DNA of 64,000 bases from Prevotella sp. (GTDB taxonomy: Bacteria; Bacteroidota; Bacteroidia; Bacteroidales; Bacteroidaceae), in contig JAFRPY010000050.1 in assembly GCA_017428925.1 (NCBI GenBank), positions 124,001-188,000 of the forward strand. Direction: 5' to 3'. The translations under genes were made by a program, and so were the position numbers. Below the pieces are notes generated by a model. That model saw only the letters and a program-made list of their open reading frames with translations, had not been told where the DNA came from and did no database searches. Each line of letters opens with the position of its first letter. Within the stretch, counting starts at the first letter, position 1. Of this stretch, positions 8,940-15,644 are shown in pieces.

Positions 8940-9459
8940 TTCTTCCTGTTGTTATAGTTAATACTTTTGTTATCCTATAAGAAAGCTTTGAAATGTAATA
9001 ATTTCCATTAATGATGGCTTTGGCGATTTTTTTTTGTAATTGTAGCCTTCTAAATTGCAAGATTGTTTTTCGTCAAAAAAATATTAACAACATCTACCTT
9101 TAGTTTCATTAAATCCTTGGGCTGCTACTTTTTTTTGCATAAGAAGTAAATAATGAACTATAAACAGTGCAGAAAAAACAAATTAATGTTTAATGTTATA
9201 AAAAGATTGATTGCTATCATCATCATACCATCTTCCTATTGATTCTTCCTATAGAGTATCTTTAGTAATTACTGTCAATATAATCATACTATCTACCAAA
9301 GGTTTGGTGCAATGAGAATAAATTTCATGTAATAAATGAATACTATTATATGAGCTCTTACCAGTATTCAACAAAGAAGAAAATTATATAAAATTATTAT
9401 GTATTTTGTATGATAATTGGAAAAATAGAGCAGATGTATTTAAAATGTTATATGTAAAA
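8940..9459. other. AT-rich gene-free stretch
   Basis: About 520 nt of low-GC sequence with no credible reading frame. It separates the left cargo from the transfer genes. I see no tRNA-like fold, insertion-sequence end or long repeat in it. It presumably holds the promoter of the leftward membrane/transglutaminase pair, but no TAnnTTTG box is evident on that strand. Confidence 0.5.
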
Positions 9460-9491
9460 TTGAATAATTTCAAAAATAATTATTATCTTTG
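9460..9491 (+). promoter_or_regulatory. Promoter of the traA operon
   Basis: TATCTTTG at 9484-9491 is a perfect Bacteroidota -7 box. A TTG at 9460-9462 gives a -33 box with a 21-nt gap, within the 19-21 normally seen. The transcript would start near 9498 and carry a ~290-nt leader before the ParA gene. Confidence 0.7.
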
Positions 9492-9497
9492 CACCGA

Positions 9498-9788
9498 AAT
9501 AGTTGACCATCTTGTGTGTGTGATGAGAGGTACATCGTCAACGAATACTTATTCTTGGGCCCGACTCCTCCAATAATTGGCCTACCAAAAAGGAGCTTGT
9601 TTATACCTTTCAATAGTGGAGGGCATCTGGAATAAGTATTATTTTTATGATTCTTCAAAATTGTCCTACATCGTTCAGGAGAACTCCTTCCGTACTGCAT
9701 AGTCATCTCATGATGTCAGTGTGGTTACGAAGGCTTGTGTGGGAAGTAGGATGACGACAGCTATTATTCACTTCAACTATTTAAGCAT
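9498..9788 (+). promoter_or_regulatory. Long structured 5' leader of traA
   Basis: No reading frame is convincing. AATACTTATTC (9544-9554) is the exact reverse complement of GAATAAGTATT (9630-9640), enclosing ~75 nt. The right arm is followed by ATTTTTATG, as in an attenuator or intrinsic terminator. Smaller CTCC/GGAG complementarities lie inside. This suggests control of traA transcription or translation by RNA structure; it is inferred from the repeats only. Confidence 0.45.
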
Positions 9789-10457
9789 ATGATTATTACA
9801 TTTGGAAATCAAAAAGGTGGTGTGGGCAAGACGACTTTGTGTACTTTGTTTGCCAACTACCTAGCTTCATTGGGAAAGAAGACGCTAGTGGTCGACTGTG
9901 ACAATCAGCAGACGATTACGGAGAAAAGGAAAGCTGACTACAAAAAGTACACGGACACTAAGTTCCCGTACAATGTACAGTCTTTCAACATCTCTAATGT
10001 GGAGCATGTCCAGAATCTCATGAACAACCTGCGGAAACTGGACGGCATTATCTTGATTGATGCTCCGGGAAACCTGGCTCAGCAGGGTCTCATTCCTCTA
10101 TTTGCTTTGTCTGACTATGTGGTTTGTCCGTTCCAATACGAAACGACATCCGTGAACTCAACGATTACCTTTATCCTGTTTCTGGAAAAACTCAAAGAGA
10201 GCTTTCAACAGATGCGAACTGAGATCTTCTTTGTTGTGAACAGACACGACAAGCGGTACGGAACAAAAAAAGAACTTGCTCTCTGGTCAAAGACTGACGA
10301 CAAACTTTGTCAATATGGCTATGTGACGCCGAAGGTAGAGGTGAAAGCTGACATGCAGAGATACAATACCATGGAGGTAATGAAGAGTCAGCTCCCGGTG
10401 GTGATGCCTACTTTCGACTTTATTTGCAAACATATCTTTAAGGAGGAACAATCATGA
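9789..10457 (+). CDS. traA: ParA-family ATPase, TraA of Bacteroidales ICEs
   Basis: 222 aa with a deviant Walker A KGGVGKTT at residues 10-17, VVDCDNQQ (switch I/A' region) and LIDAPG (Walker B). This is the MinD/ParA fold. In CTnDOT-type elements the first tra gene encodes such a protein, thought to take part in element maintenance or placement of DNA. There is no separate ParB gene. It overlaps the DUF3408 gene by 4 nt (ATGA), so the two are translationally coupled. Confidence 0.9.
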   Translation: MIITFGNQKGGVGKTTLCTLFANYLASLGKKTLVVDCDNQQTITEKRKADYKKYTDTKFPYNVQSFNISNVEHVQNLMNNLRKLDGIILIDAPGNLAQQGLIPLFALSDYVVCPFQYETTSVNSTITFILFLEKLKESFQQMRTEIFFVVNRHDKRYGTKKELALWSKTDDKLCQYGYVTPKVEVKADMQRYNTMEVMKSQLPVVMPTFDFICKHIFKEEQS

Positions 10458-10837
10458 GTGTCAAAAGGGAAACGACAGAAGATGATCTGCTGATGTTGCC
10501 TGACATCGACGGGATGATCAAGGACATCAGGAAGCAGGAAACGATAACGAGGCCTGTTGCTGATGATAACGAGAAGAATGATGCTTTCAGCCAGGTTACT
10601 GCAACGTCTGATTCGTGGAATACTTTCATAAAATGCAGCGAGCAATATGGATATCGCGTAAAGCTGGAGGACAGGAAAGTGTGTCACATCGATGAGGAGA
10701 TTCACGAGACCTTGAAGAAGTGCGACATCAATAAGATGTCTTTAACGACTATGGTCAACTCAATCCTCCGGGCTTTCATCATCGAGAACGCGGACGAACT
10801 GCGGCGACATATGACAAGGAGGAAGTCGCTGATCTGA
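10454..10837 (+). CDS. traB: DUF3408 protein, TraB-like
   Basis: 127 aa. The C-terminal part (HIDEEIHETLKKCDINKMSL through MVNSILRAFIIEN) matches DUF3408, a ribbon-helix-helix-like family always next to ParA in Bacteroidales conjugative elements. A DNA-binding partner that guides TraA is the likely role. The N-terminal half is acidic and disordered. It overlaps traA by 4 nt and is followed by a GC-rich hairpin. Confidence 0.8.
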   Translation: MSVKRETTEDDLLMLPDIDGMIKDIRKQETITRPVADDNEKNDAFSQVTATSDSWNTFIKCSEQYGYRVKLEDRKVCHIDEEIHETLKKCDINKMSLTTMVNSILRAFIIENADELRRHMTRRKSLI

Positions 10838-10843
10838 CTACGA

Positions 10844-10872
10844 TGCTGCCGGCAGTGCTGACGTCGGCAGCA
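10844..10872 (+). terminator. Hairpin after traB
   Basis: TGCTGCCG (10844-10851) pairs with CGGCAGCA (10865-10872), 13-nt loop, directly after the traB stop and just ahead of the CTGGAAA-loop element. It is followed by AATTAAAAC, not a T-run, so it may be part of a regulatory structure instead of a true terminator. Confidence 0.45.
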
Positions 10873-10881
10873 ATTAAAACA

Positions 10882-10916
10882 ATATAATCTGGAAAATTAT
10901 ATCAATCGAATTAAGG
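10882..10916 (+). ncRNA. CTGGAAA-loop RNA element, copy a
   Basis: ATATAAT (10882-10888) and ATTATAT (10896-10902) form a 7-bp stem around the loop CTGGAAA. ATCGAA (10905-10910) and AAGG follow, and the ATG of the next gene is at 10923. Three further copies (14.0, 48.2, 61.3 kb) keep loop and tail but change the stem in step. A cis-acting RNA is inferred. Confidence 0.55.
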
Positions 10917-10922
10917 TGCTTT

Positions 10923-11408
10923 ATGAAAATCAAGAATTATCTTTTCGCAAAGGCGGGTATCGCCTTTCTGTGCTGCACGGCGTGCTGCGCATTTCTCAAC
11001 TACATGACGTTCATAACCTTCCAACCGGCTGTTTCTGGGAAGGAATCTCTAAAGGTATGGATGTTCATCCTGTATGTTATTCAAGCTGCTACTGCCGTCA
11101 TGACGATTGTCTACGGTGACTATCTAGTAAGACACCGGAGGCTAGGCTGGAAATGGCACGGCATGGATGAACTGCCCGTGCCGGAGGATGGTCACGAAAA
11201 GGTGGAAGTGGTCTTCGTGACGATTGACGGATGTCTGTTCAATGGTATCTATTATCAAAAGGAGAAGGTGTTTCGTGGCTATGACGGTCTGGATTTCAAA
11301 CAAGATGAGATCCTGGCATGGTCAACGTCCCAGTTCCTAGTTCAAGTCAAGGATGACTGCTATTTCCCTGATGGTTCTTTATGCGAGAAGAACAAAGGAA
11401 TCTGCTGA
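10923..11408 (+). CDS. Two-TM membrane protein of the tra region
   Basis: 161 aa, family not recognised. Two hydrophobic helices (~7-30 and ~45-65) precede a ~90-residue soluble domain with VEVVFVTIDGCLFNG and DGLDFKQDEILAWS. It is the first gene after the copy-a RNA element, whose tail ends 6 nt before the ATG. It overlaps a 58-codon frame that continues the cluster. Position in the ParA-led cluster suggests an accessory transfer function. Confidence 0.6.
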   Translation: MKIKNYLFAKAGIAFLCCTACCAFLNYMTFITFQPAVSGKESLKVWMFILYVIQAATAVMTIVYGDYLVRHRRLGWKWHGMDELPVPEDGHEKVEVVFVTIDGCLFNGIYYQKEKVFRGYDGLDFKQDEILAWSTSQFLVQVKDDCYFPDGSLCEKNKGIC

Positions 11409-11557
11409 GACAAACGAATATCCTTTGTAATCTAGTGTTCTCTTTTTGCAAGAAGAAGGAGTGTCCGGAAGGAGACTCCTTGGCGCGTGACTTGTCAGGG
11501 AGGTTGCGCGAAATGATATGTGTGATGGAAGAACACTTGAAAAATAGCGAAGTTTAG
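11381..11557 (+). CDS. Small 58-aa protein
   Basis: A short frame that starts at ATG 11381, overlaps the previous gene by 28 nt and stops 2 nt before the next ATG (11560). Basic N-terminus (MREEQRNLLRQ), a short hydrophobic stretch with two Cys (ILCNLVFSFCKKKECPEG) and a helical C-terminus (LARDLSGRLREMI). The tight stop-start spacing supports translation; without it the cluster would have a 150-nt gap. Function unknown. Confidence 0.45.
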   Translation: MREEQRNLLRQTNILCNLVFSFCKKKECPEGDSLARDLSGRLREMICVMEEHLKNSEV

Positions 11558-11559
11558 GT

Positions 11560-12048
11560 ATGGATATCATAGTATTGACATTACAACTATTGGCAATTCT
11601 CCTGATGTGCCTCGTCCTGATAAGGATGCTGGCATATCTGAGAATTCAGGTGACCTATTATTATCATAGTAAGCACATCGAGCGCTTCCTAGATAAGAAA
11701 GGTGTGTCGGCAGAGAAGTATATCGAGGAGAACTGTCAGATATGGCGTCGGAACTTTGCAAAGGCTCCATATCTCAAAGGTGGCGGCACAAGGGCTTTTG
11801 TCTGGGCTTTGCTCTGCAGGGCAAGAGAAGACATTGCCGTCAGGAACTTCGAGAAGACAGACTGGCTATCGCAGTATTGCTTCTGCTGCTATTTCTACCC
11901 ACAGTGCTCTTTGAAATATCACTTGACATGCAGCCGCTGTGTGAATCCTGTATGCGATATGAAGTCTGAGGGGCGTGACAGGATATGCCGGAAGTTTGAA
12001 TGTGTAACCAGATTTGAAGATGACTGTTATGGCAAGGCCGAAGATTGA
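11560..12048 (+). CDS. Single-TM protein with Cys-rich tail
   Basis: 162 aa. N-terminal membrane helix (~4-27), then a helical basic region, then a Cys-rich end with more than ten cysteines (CFCCYFYPQC, CSRCVNPVC, CRKFECV, C before YGKAED). The pattern suggests metal binding or disulfides. Family not recognised. Its last 20 nt overlap the HTH gene that follows. Confidence 0.6.
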   Translation: MDIIVLTLQLLAILLMCLVLIRMLAYLRIQVTYYYHSKHIERFLDKKGVSAEKYIEENCQIWRRNFAKAPYLKGGGTRAFVWALLCRAREDIAVRNFEKTDWLSQYCFCCYFYPQCSLKYHLTCSRCVNPVCDMKSEGRDRICRKFECVTRFEDDCYGKAED

Positions 12049-12601
12049 ATGGACGGACCAGATGTTGGAGGAATTGGCCGAGAACTATGCCATCGCATCG
12101 GACAACGTCCTGTCAAAGAGACTGAAGGTGAGCGTCAGCACGATGAGAAGGAAGGCTCACGAAATGGAACTCGTAAAGTCTTCTGTCGGCAGGAACTGTT
12201 TTGAAGCTTGGAATACCGTGGAGAGGATGTTTGGGAAGTATTCCAACAAGGAGATTGCCAAGGAAGCACATGTCTCGGAGAGAACCGTCAGGAGAATCTC
12301 TAAGCGGCTAAAGCTGAAGCTTTCCAAAGACGAAAGGTCGATGATCATCTCTAGAGGTGTTACGAAAGTCATTAAAAGCGACAAGAGGAGGATTCTCTTT
12401 GGCTTAGAGCAGAGAACGAACAGGTTCATCGGAAAGGATAAGGTCAGAACGCGGGTGTTCCACATGTTGGCCGAGCATGGCTATATTGTCATCTCCGGTA
12501 GCATGATTGCCTATCATTCTCCCACGATGAGACGCTTTGAGCATATTGAAGCATACGCTGTTTCAGTAGGTTTCCAGATGGAACTATGGGAAACAGAATG
12601 A
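12029..12601 (+). CDS. Helix-turn-helix DNA-binding protein
   Basis: 190 aa from the ATG at 12029 (MARPKIEWTDQM); a start at 12014 in the same frame is possible. Two HTH-like units are visible: LSKRLKVSVSTMRRKAHEME (~30-50) and YSNKEIAKEAHVSERTVRRI (~70-90). The N-terminus recalls Myb/SANT-like motifs of phage and ICE regulators. It sits upstream of the transfer operon and may regulate it. It overlaps the end of the Cys-rich gene. Confidence 0.65.
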   Translation: MARPKIEWTDQMLEELAENYAIASDNVLSKRLKVSVSTMRRKAHEMELVKSSVGRNCFEAWNTVERMFGKYSNKEIAKEAHVSERTVRRISKRLKLKLSKDERSMIISRGVTKVIKSDKRRILFGLEQRTNRFIGKDKVRTRVFHMLAEHGYIVISGSMIAYHSPTMRRFEHIEAYAVSVGFQMELWETE

Positions 12602-12624
12602 TTGTTTAACTTAATATCAATTTT

Positions 12625-12891
12625 ATGGAATTAAAAGGAAAAATTATCGCCGTACTGCCCATGAAGTCAGGTACGTCGGCAAAAGGTGACTGGAAAAGCC
12701 AGCAGTATGTTCTGGAAACGGATGACAAATATCCTAAACGCCTTCTCTTCGATGTTTTAGGAGAGGACAAGATCAATGAGTTTGGAATCTCCATGGGGGA
12801 TGTGCTCACGGTCAGCTTCGATACCCGTGCAGAGGAAAAGGACGGGAAGTGGTACGGAGGCAACCGTGCATGGAGTGTGTCCCGGGAGTAA
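12625..12891 (+). CDS. DUF3127 protein
   Basis: 88 aa: MELKGKIIAVLPMKSG, KGDWKSQQYVLETDD and a WYGGNRAWSV end match DUF3127, a small OB-like family common in Bacteroidota ICEs and phages, often beside replication or single-strand DNA functions. A nucleic-acid-binding role is inferred from fold and company. It follows the HTH gene by 23 nt. Confidence 0.75.
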   Translation: MELKGKIIAVLPMKSGTSAKGDWKSQQYVLETDDKYPKRLLFDVLGEDKINEFGISMGDVLTVSFDTRAEEKDGKWYGGNRAWSVSRE

Positions 12892-12947
12892 CCTTGTAGG
12901 CAGGCGGTCTTCATGGCTGCCTGCCCTTATCAACACAACTGGCTGTC

Positions 12948-13799
12948 ATGAGAACCGATGATATTGCATTTAACGAGAAGATGAATGCTCTATGCTATGA
13001 TGGAGACGACATATTCAATCATGACTACCGCCATCATTCGCCCATTGTTATTGCCATGGAAGCAAAAAGATGGTGGTGGCCTGAGTATTTCAAGTATAAA
13101 GATAAGCATGAACGGTTCTATGCAGAGGAACATCAAATTCCGGAAGGGTATCTGGTCGTTTCAAGGAATTTCTTTGAACCTTCCTCTGCCTATGAGGAAG
13201 CGAGGTCTCTGGTCATTGACAAACGACAGATAGCGATTCCTATTAAATGGTTCTTTAAATTAAATGACATGGATCTTCACAGGCAATGGGATGTCATTAG
13301 GGTAAACATTCTTAGCCTGCCCCAGAAAGTCAGACAAGCCGCCAGCCTATACAAGGCGTTGGATGTTGCCTATAGATACGGAATGGAAGAGGTGCTGAAA
13401 AGCTGGTTCTACGATTTGAAGGTGGAAAATCCGAAGGAGCATGAAAGGCGTGTCATGCTATTGGTAGAAAAGGAACGGGTGGCCATCAAGGTGGTTGTGG
13501 AGTGTGAGAATAAAATCAATGTTCTGAAAAAAGATGAAGGCTGGAACGACAAATACGAAATGCTGTACCGAAGATATATTCGCACAGATCTGTCCATGGA
13601 GATGGGGTTCATCAAATATCTCGAAAAGTACGGGAACCTCACACAGACTGGCTGGGGGCTTGTCTTGAAATCCATGGTTCCTGGAAGTCTGATCAATCAT
13701 ATCGCCATGCTGTCAGAGGAGTTGGTGGTTCTGAAACAGAGAAGGCGTGATGCGCACAATGCCGTTCTGTTTGAGGACGCGCGGTATTCTTTCTTATGA
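12948..13799 (+). CDS. Hypothetical protein, last gene of the traA cluster
   Basis: 283 aa, not recognised. N-terminal half has aromatic stretches (KRWWWPEYFKYKDKHERFYAEEH), the middle has KWFFKLNDMDLHRQWDV, and residues ~130-210 are alpha-helical with coiled-coil potential (HERRVMLLVEKERVAIKVVV). No signal peptide, no membrane helix. Ends 115 nt before the promoter of the main tra operon. Confidence 0.6.
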   Translation: MRTDDIAFNEKMNALCYDGDDIFNHDYRHHSPIVIAMEAKRWWWPEYFKYKDKHERFYAEEHQIPEGYLVVSRNFFEPSSAYEEARSLVIDKRQIAIPIKWFFKLNDMDLHRQWDVIRVNILSLPQKVRQAASLYKALDVAYRYGMEEVLKSWFYDLKVENPKEHERRVMLLVEKERVAIKVVVECENKINVLKKDEGWNDKYEMLYRRYIRTDLSMEMGFIKYLEKYGNLTQTGWGLVLKSMVPGSLINHIAMLSEELVVLKQRRRDAHNAVLFEDARYSFL

Positions 13800-13913
13800 C
13801 TATTTTCTCTTCCCTGATGGTCAAAATATCATCTCGCAATATATAAAAGTATGATTATTTATGGAAAAAACTGCTATTTAGTGGAATGATTATTAAAAAA
13901 GTTTTATAAACTA

Positions 13914-13943
13914 TTGTTAGGTAATTATTTTTTGCTATCTTTG
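13914..13943 (+). promoter_or_regulatory. Promoter of the main tra operon
   Basis: TATCTTTG (13936-13943) is a perfect -7 box; TTG at 13914-13916 gives a -33 box with 19-nt spacing. It precedes a ~390-nt leader and the whole traD-to-coupling-protein gene run. Confidence 0.75.
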
Positions 13944-13949
13944 CATCGT

Positions 13950-14335
13950 CGCTTCCGACGTCTATGTGTGGGATGTCTAAGAAGGAGTGACAACTGAGCG
14001 TTTAGGGAGCCTGGTGTGCCTGAATCTGGAAAATTCAAACTTTACATCGGAAAAGGAACTCATATAACTCTCACGTATACGGATTTGGCTGCTTAATGGA
14101 CTTCCTCTAGGGGGAGGTCTTGTAAGCTGTCAATATCAATTAACGGCGTGATTCATATATATGTTGCTTTTCGATAGGTATTTTCCAGAACCTTTGGCAC
14201 CTGCAATGTAGATGTGATCACGCCGTTTCATATGGTGTCAGGAAATATCTCATCAATCTGGCGATCGGTCCACAGTTCTGTAATCCGTTATGGTCTGTGG
14301 ATTTTCTGTGTAATCAATAGTAAAAGGATATAGAA
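13950..14335 (+). promoter_or_regulatory. Structured leader of the tra operon
   Basis: About 390 nt without a sense gene. It begins with the hairpin CGTCG-CTTC-CGACG, contains copy b of the CTGGAAA element (14021-14055), and then an 11-bp inverted repeat AACGGCGTGAT (14142-14152) / ATCACGCCGTT (14217-14227). On the opposite strand, inside that repeat, is a 31-codon frame with a Walker A motif (14136-14231). The length and structures suggest regulation by attenuation, as expected for tightly controlled transfer operons of this group. Confidence 0.5.
14021..14055 (+). ncRNA. CTGGAAA-loop RNA element, copy b
   Basis: TGAAT (14021-14025), loop CTGGAAA, ATTCA (14033-14037), then ATCGGAAAAGG at 14046-14056. 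Compared with copy a, both sides of the stem have changed together, which supports base pairing. It lies ~80 nt after the expected transcription start of the tra operon. Confidence 0.55.
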
Positions 14336-14689
14336 ATGGACTTTTCAACGGTAATGATGTTCCTGTGTGTTGCATACATTCTGGTGTATGCAGGGATGAT
14401 TCTGTATGACCTTTTCTTCTCGAAAGAGATCGTGGACGCCTCTCCGAGAATGGAAGAAGAGGAAATAGATATCAGTGACGAGGTGTTGGCCTTCCATCCG
14501 ATCGAGGTGAGCAAAGAGGTGTCCCAGATGAGTGCCTATAGTTCTCCTGCTGCTGACGTAGCTCAGATGACGGGCGGCATTGACTTCAAAGGTGTGAAGA
14601 TTGCCTTGGAGGACCTGGCTGCCAAGGGTGAGAAGAGCGGCTTTGCTGAGGTGATGGACTGCTGGAGAATCCACGACCAGGCTGCCTAA
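14336..14689 (+). CDS. First tra-operon protein, TraD position
   Basis: 117 aa. One N-terminal membrane helix (~5-27), then an acidic linker (MEEEEIDISDEV) and a small domain (GGIDFKGVKIALEDLAAKGE). No signal-peptidase site is evident, so it stays anchored. It is the gene ahead of traE, the place of traD in CTnDOT-type elements, but similarity to TraD cannot be shown here. Followed by 180 nt of structured spacer. Confidence 0.6.
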   Translation: MDFSTVMMFLCVAYILVYAGMILYDLFFSKEIVDASPRMEEEEIDISDEVLAFHPIEVSKEVSQMSAYSSPAADVAQMTGGIDFKGVKIALEDLAAKGEKSGFAEVMDCWRIHDQAA

Positions 14690-14871
14690 TTACAGACTTT
14701 ACTTGTTTCTTTTTATTTGTAGCCGTGTTTCGCGGCGTGATTTCAATCCCGGTGCAGCGGGTTGAACATCGGAAGACAAGGCCGATGACTGGTGGGCAAA
14801 GTGCCTCCAATGCTGCATGACTTTCTTCTTTTTATTTGTAACATGTATGTTTTCCCTTAGAAAAGGAAAAA
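14690..14871 (+). promoter_or_regulatory. Spacer before traE with repeated CTTTTTATTTGT
   Basis: No gene. CTTTTTATTTGT occurs twice (14709-14720 and 14828-14839); between them are short GC-rich hairpins such as GCCG-TGTTTCG-CGGC and CCCG-GTGCAG-CGGG. The second T-rich motif is ~35 nt ahead of the traE ATG. The same string follows copy d of the RNA element at 61.3 kb. Confidence 0.35.
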
Positions 14872-15273
14872 ATGTTTCAAATGATCCAAAAACTTAAATC
14901 TTCTCTCATCGCATTCGTTGAGAGACTGATGGCTGGTGTCCGAGCTTTTATCCATGCCATCATGGCTTCAAGCCTCGCTCAGAAGGCAACCATGTTCGCT
15001 GTTGCCATGTGTATGTCTCTGTCTAACGTGTGGGCAACCAGCACGGGTGCCGGCGGCTTCACGAAGGCAACGACGGAAATCTCCTCGTACCAGACTCCTG
15101 TGGCCAACCTGATGAAGGCCATCGCTGCCGTCATCGTGCTCGTAGGTGCATTCAACGTGTACTTCAAGATGCAGAACGGCGACCAGGACGTCAAGAAGAC
15201 GATTATGATGACCATCGGCGGCTGTGTGGCTTTCATCGCCATGTCGGAAGCCTTGCCCTTGTTCTTCAAGTAA
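14872..15273 (+). CDS. traE: TraE, DUF4134 pilin-like membrane protein
   Basis: 133 aa. The C-terminal ~90 residues are DUF4134: TGAGGFTKATTEISSYQTPV, two membrane helices and the hallmark KMQNGDQDVKKTIMMTIGG. By position and size it is the VirB2-like major pilin candidate of Bacteroidales type IV systems. The N-terminal ~45 residues are longer than usual, with a membrane segment ending in VWA at ~60, likely a cleaved leader. Confidence 0.9.
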   Translation: MFQMIQKLKSSLIAFVERLMAGVRAFIHAIMASSLAQKATMFAVAMCMSLSNVWATSTGAGGFTKATTEISSYQTPVANLMKAIAAVIVLVGAFNVYFKMQNGDQDVKKTIMMTIGGCVAFIAMSEALPLFFK

Positions 15274-15345
15274 GGAAGGTATCATCAATGCCATGGGGAC
15301 GGTGTTCCTTCCTTGGGGACACCTCCCCCCTTAACAAGATTGCAA

Positions 15346-15633
15346 ATGGAAATCAACTATGTAGGCTATCCCGTGTTCAAGGGACTACAGAAACCTCTTG
15401 AGTTCATGGGTATTCGAGGAAGATTCCTAACCTTCGCCGCAGGTGCTATCGGCTGCTCCTTCGTGGGGTTCATCGCCTTCTCAATCATCATGGGGAAGCT
15501 GGCAGGGTTCATTGCGATGCTCGTCATCGCCATCACCAGCCTTATTACCATCTACGTCAAGCAGAGAAGCGGCCTGCATGCGAAGAAGCGTCAGAAGGGA
15601 ATCTTCGTTTACAAGTGTCTTTACTCTCACTAA
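15346..15633 (+). CDS. traF: TraF, DUF4133 membrane protein (VirB3-like)
   Basis: 95 aa from ATG 15346 (MEINYVGYPVFKGLQKPLEF); the longer in-frame start at 15313 lacks support. DUF4133: two adjacent membrane helices (~30-75) between short conserved soluble ends (GIRGRFL; YVKQRSGLHAKKRQKG). It is the VirB3 counterpart working with the VirB4 ATPase encoded next. Confidence 0.88.
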   Translation: MEINYVGYPVFKGLQKPLEFMGIRGRFLTFAAGAIGCSFVGFIAFSIIMGKLAGFIAMLVIAITSLITIYVKQRSGLHAKKRQKGIFVYKCLYSH

Positions 15634-15644
15634 ACGATACGAGG

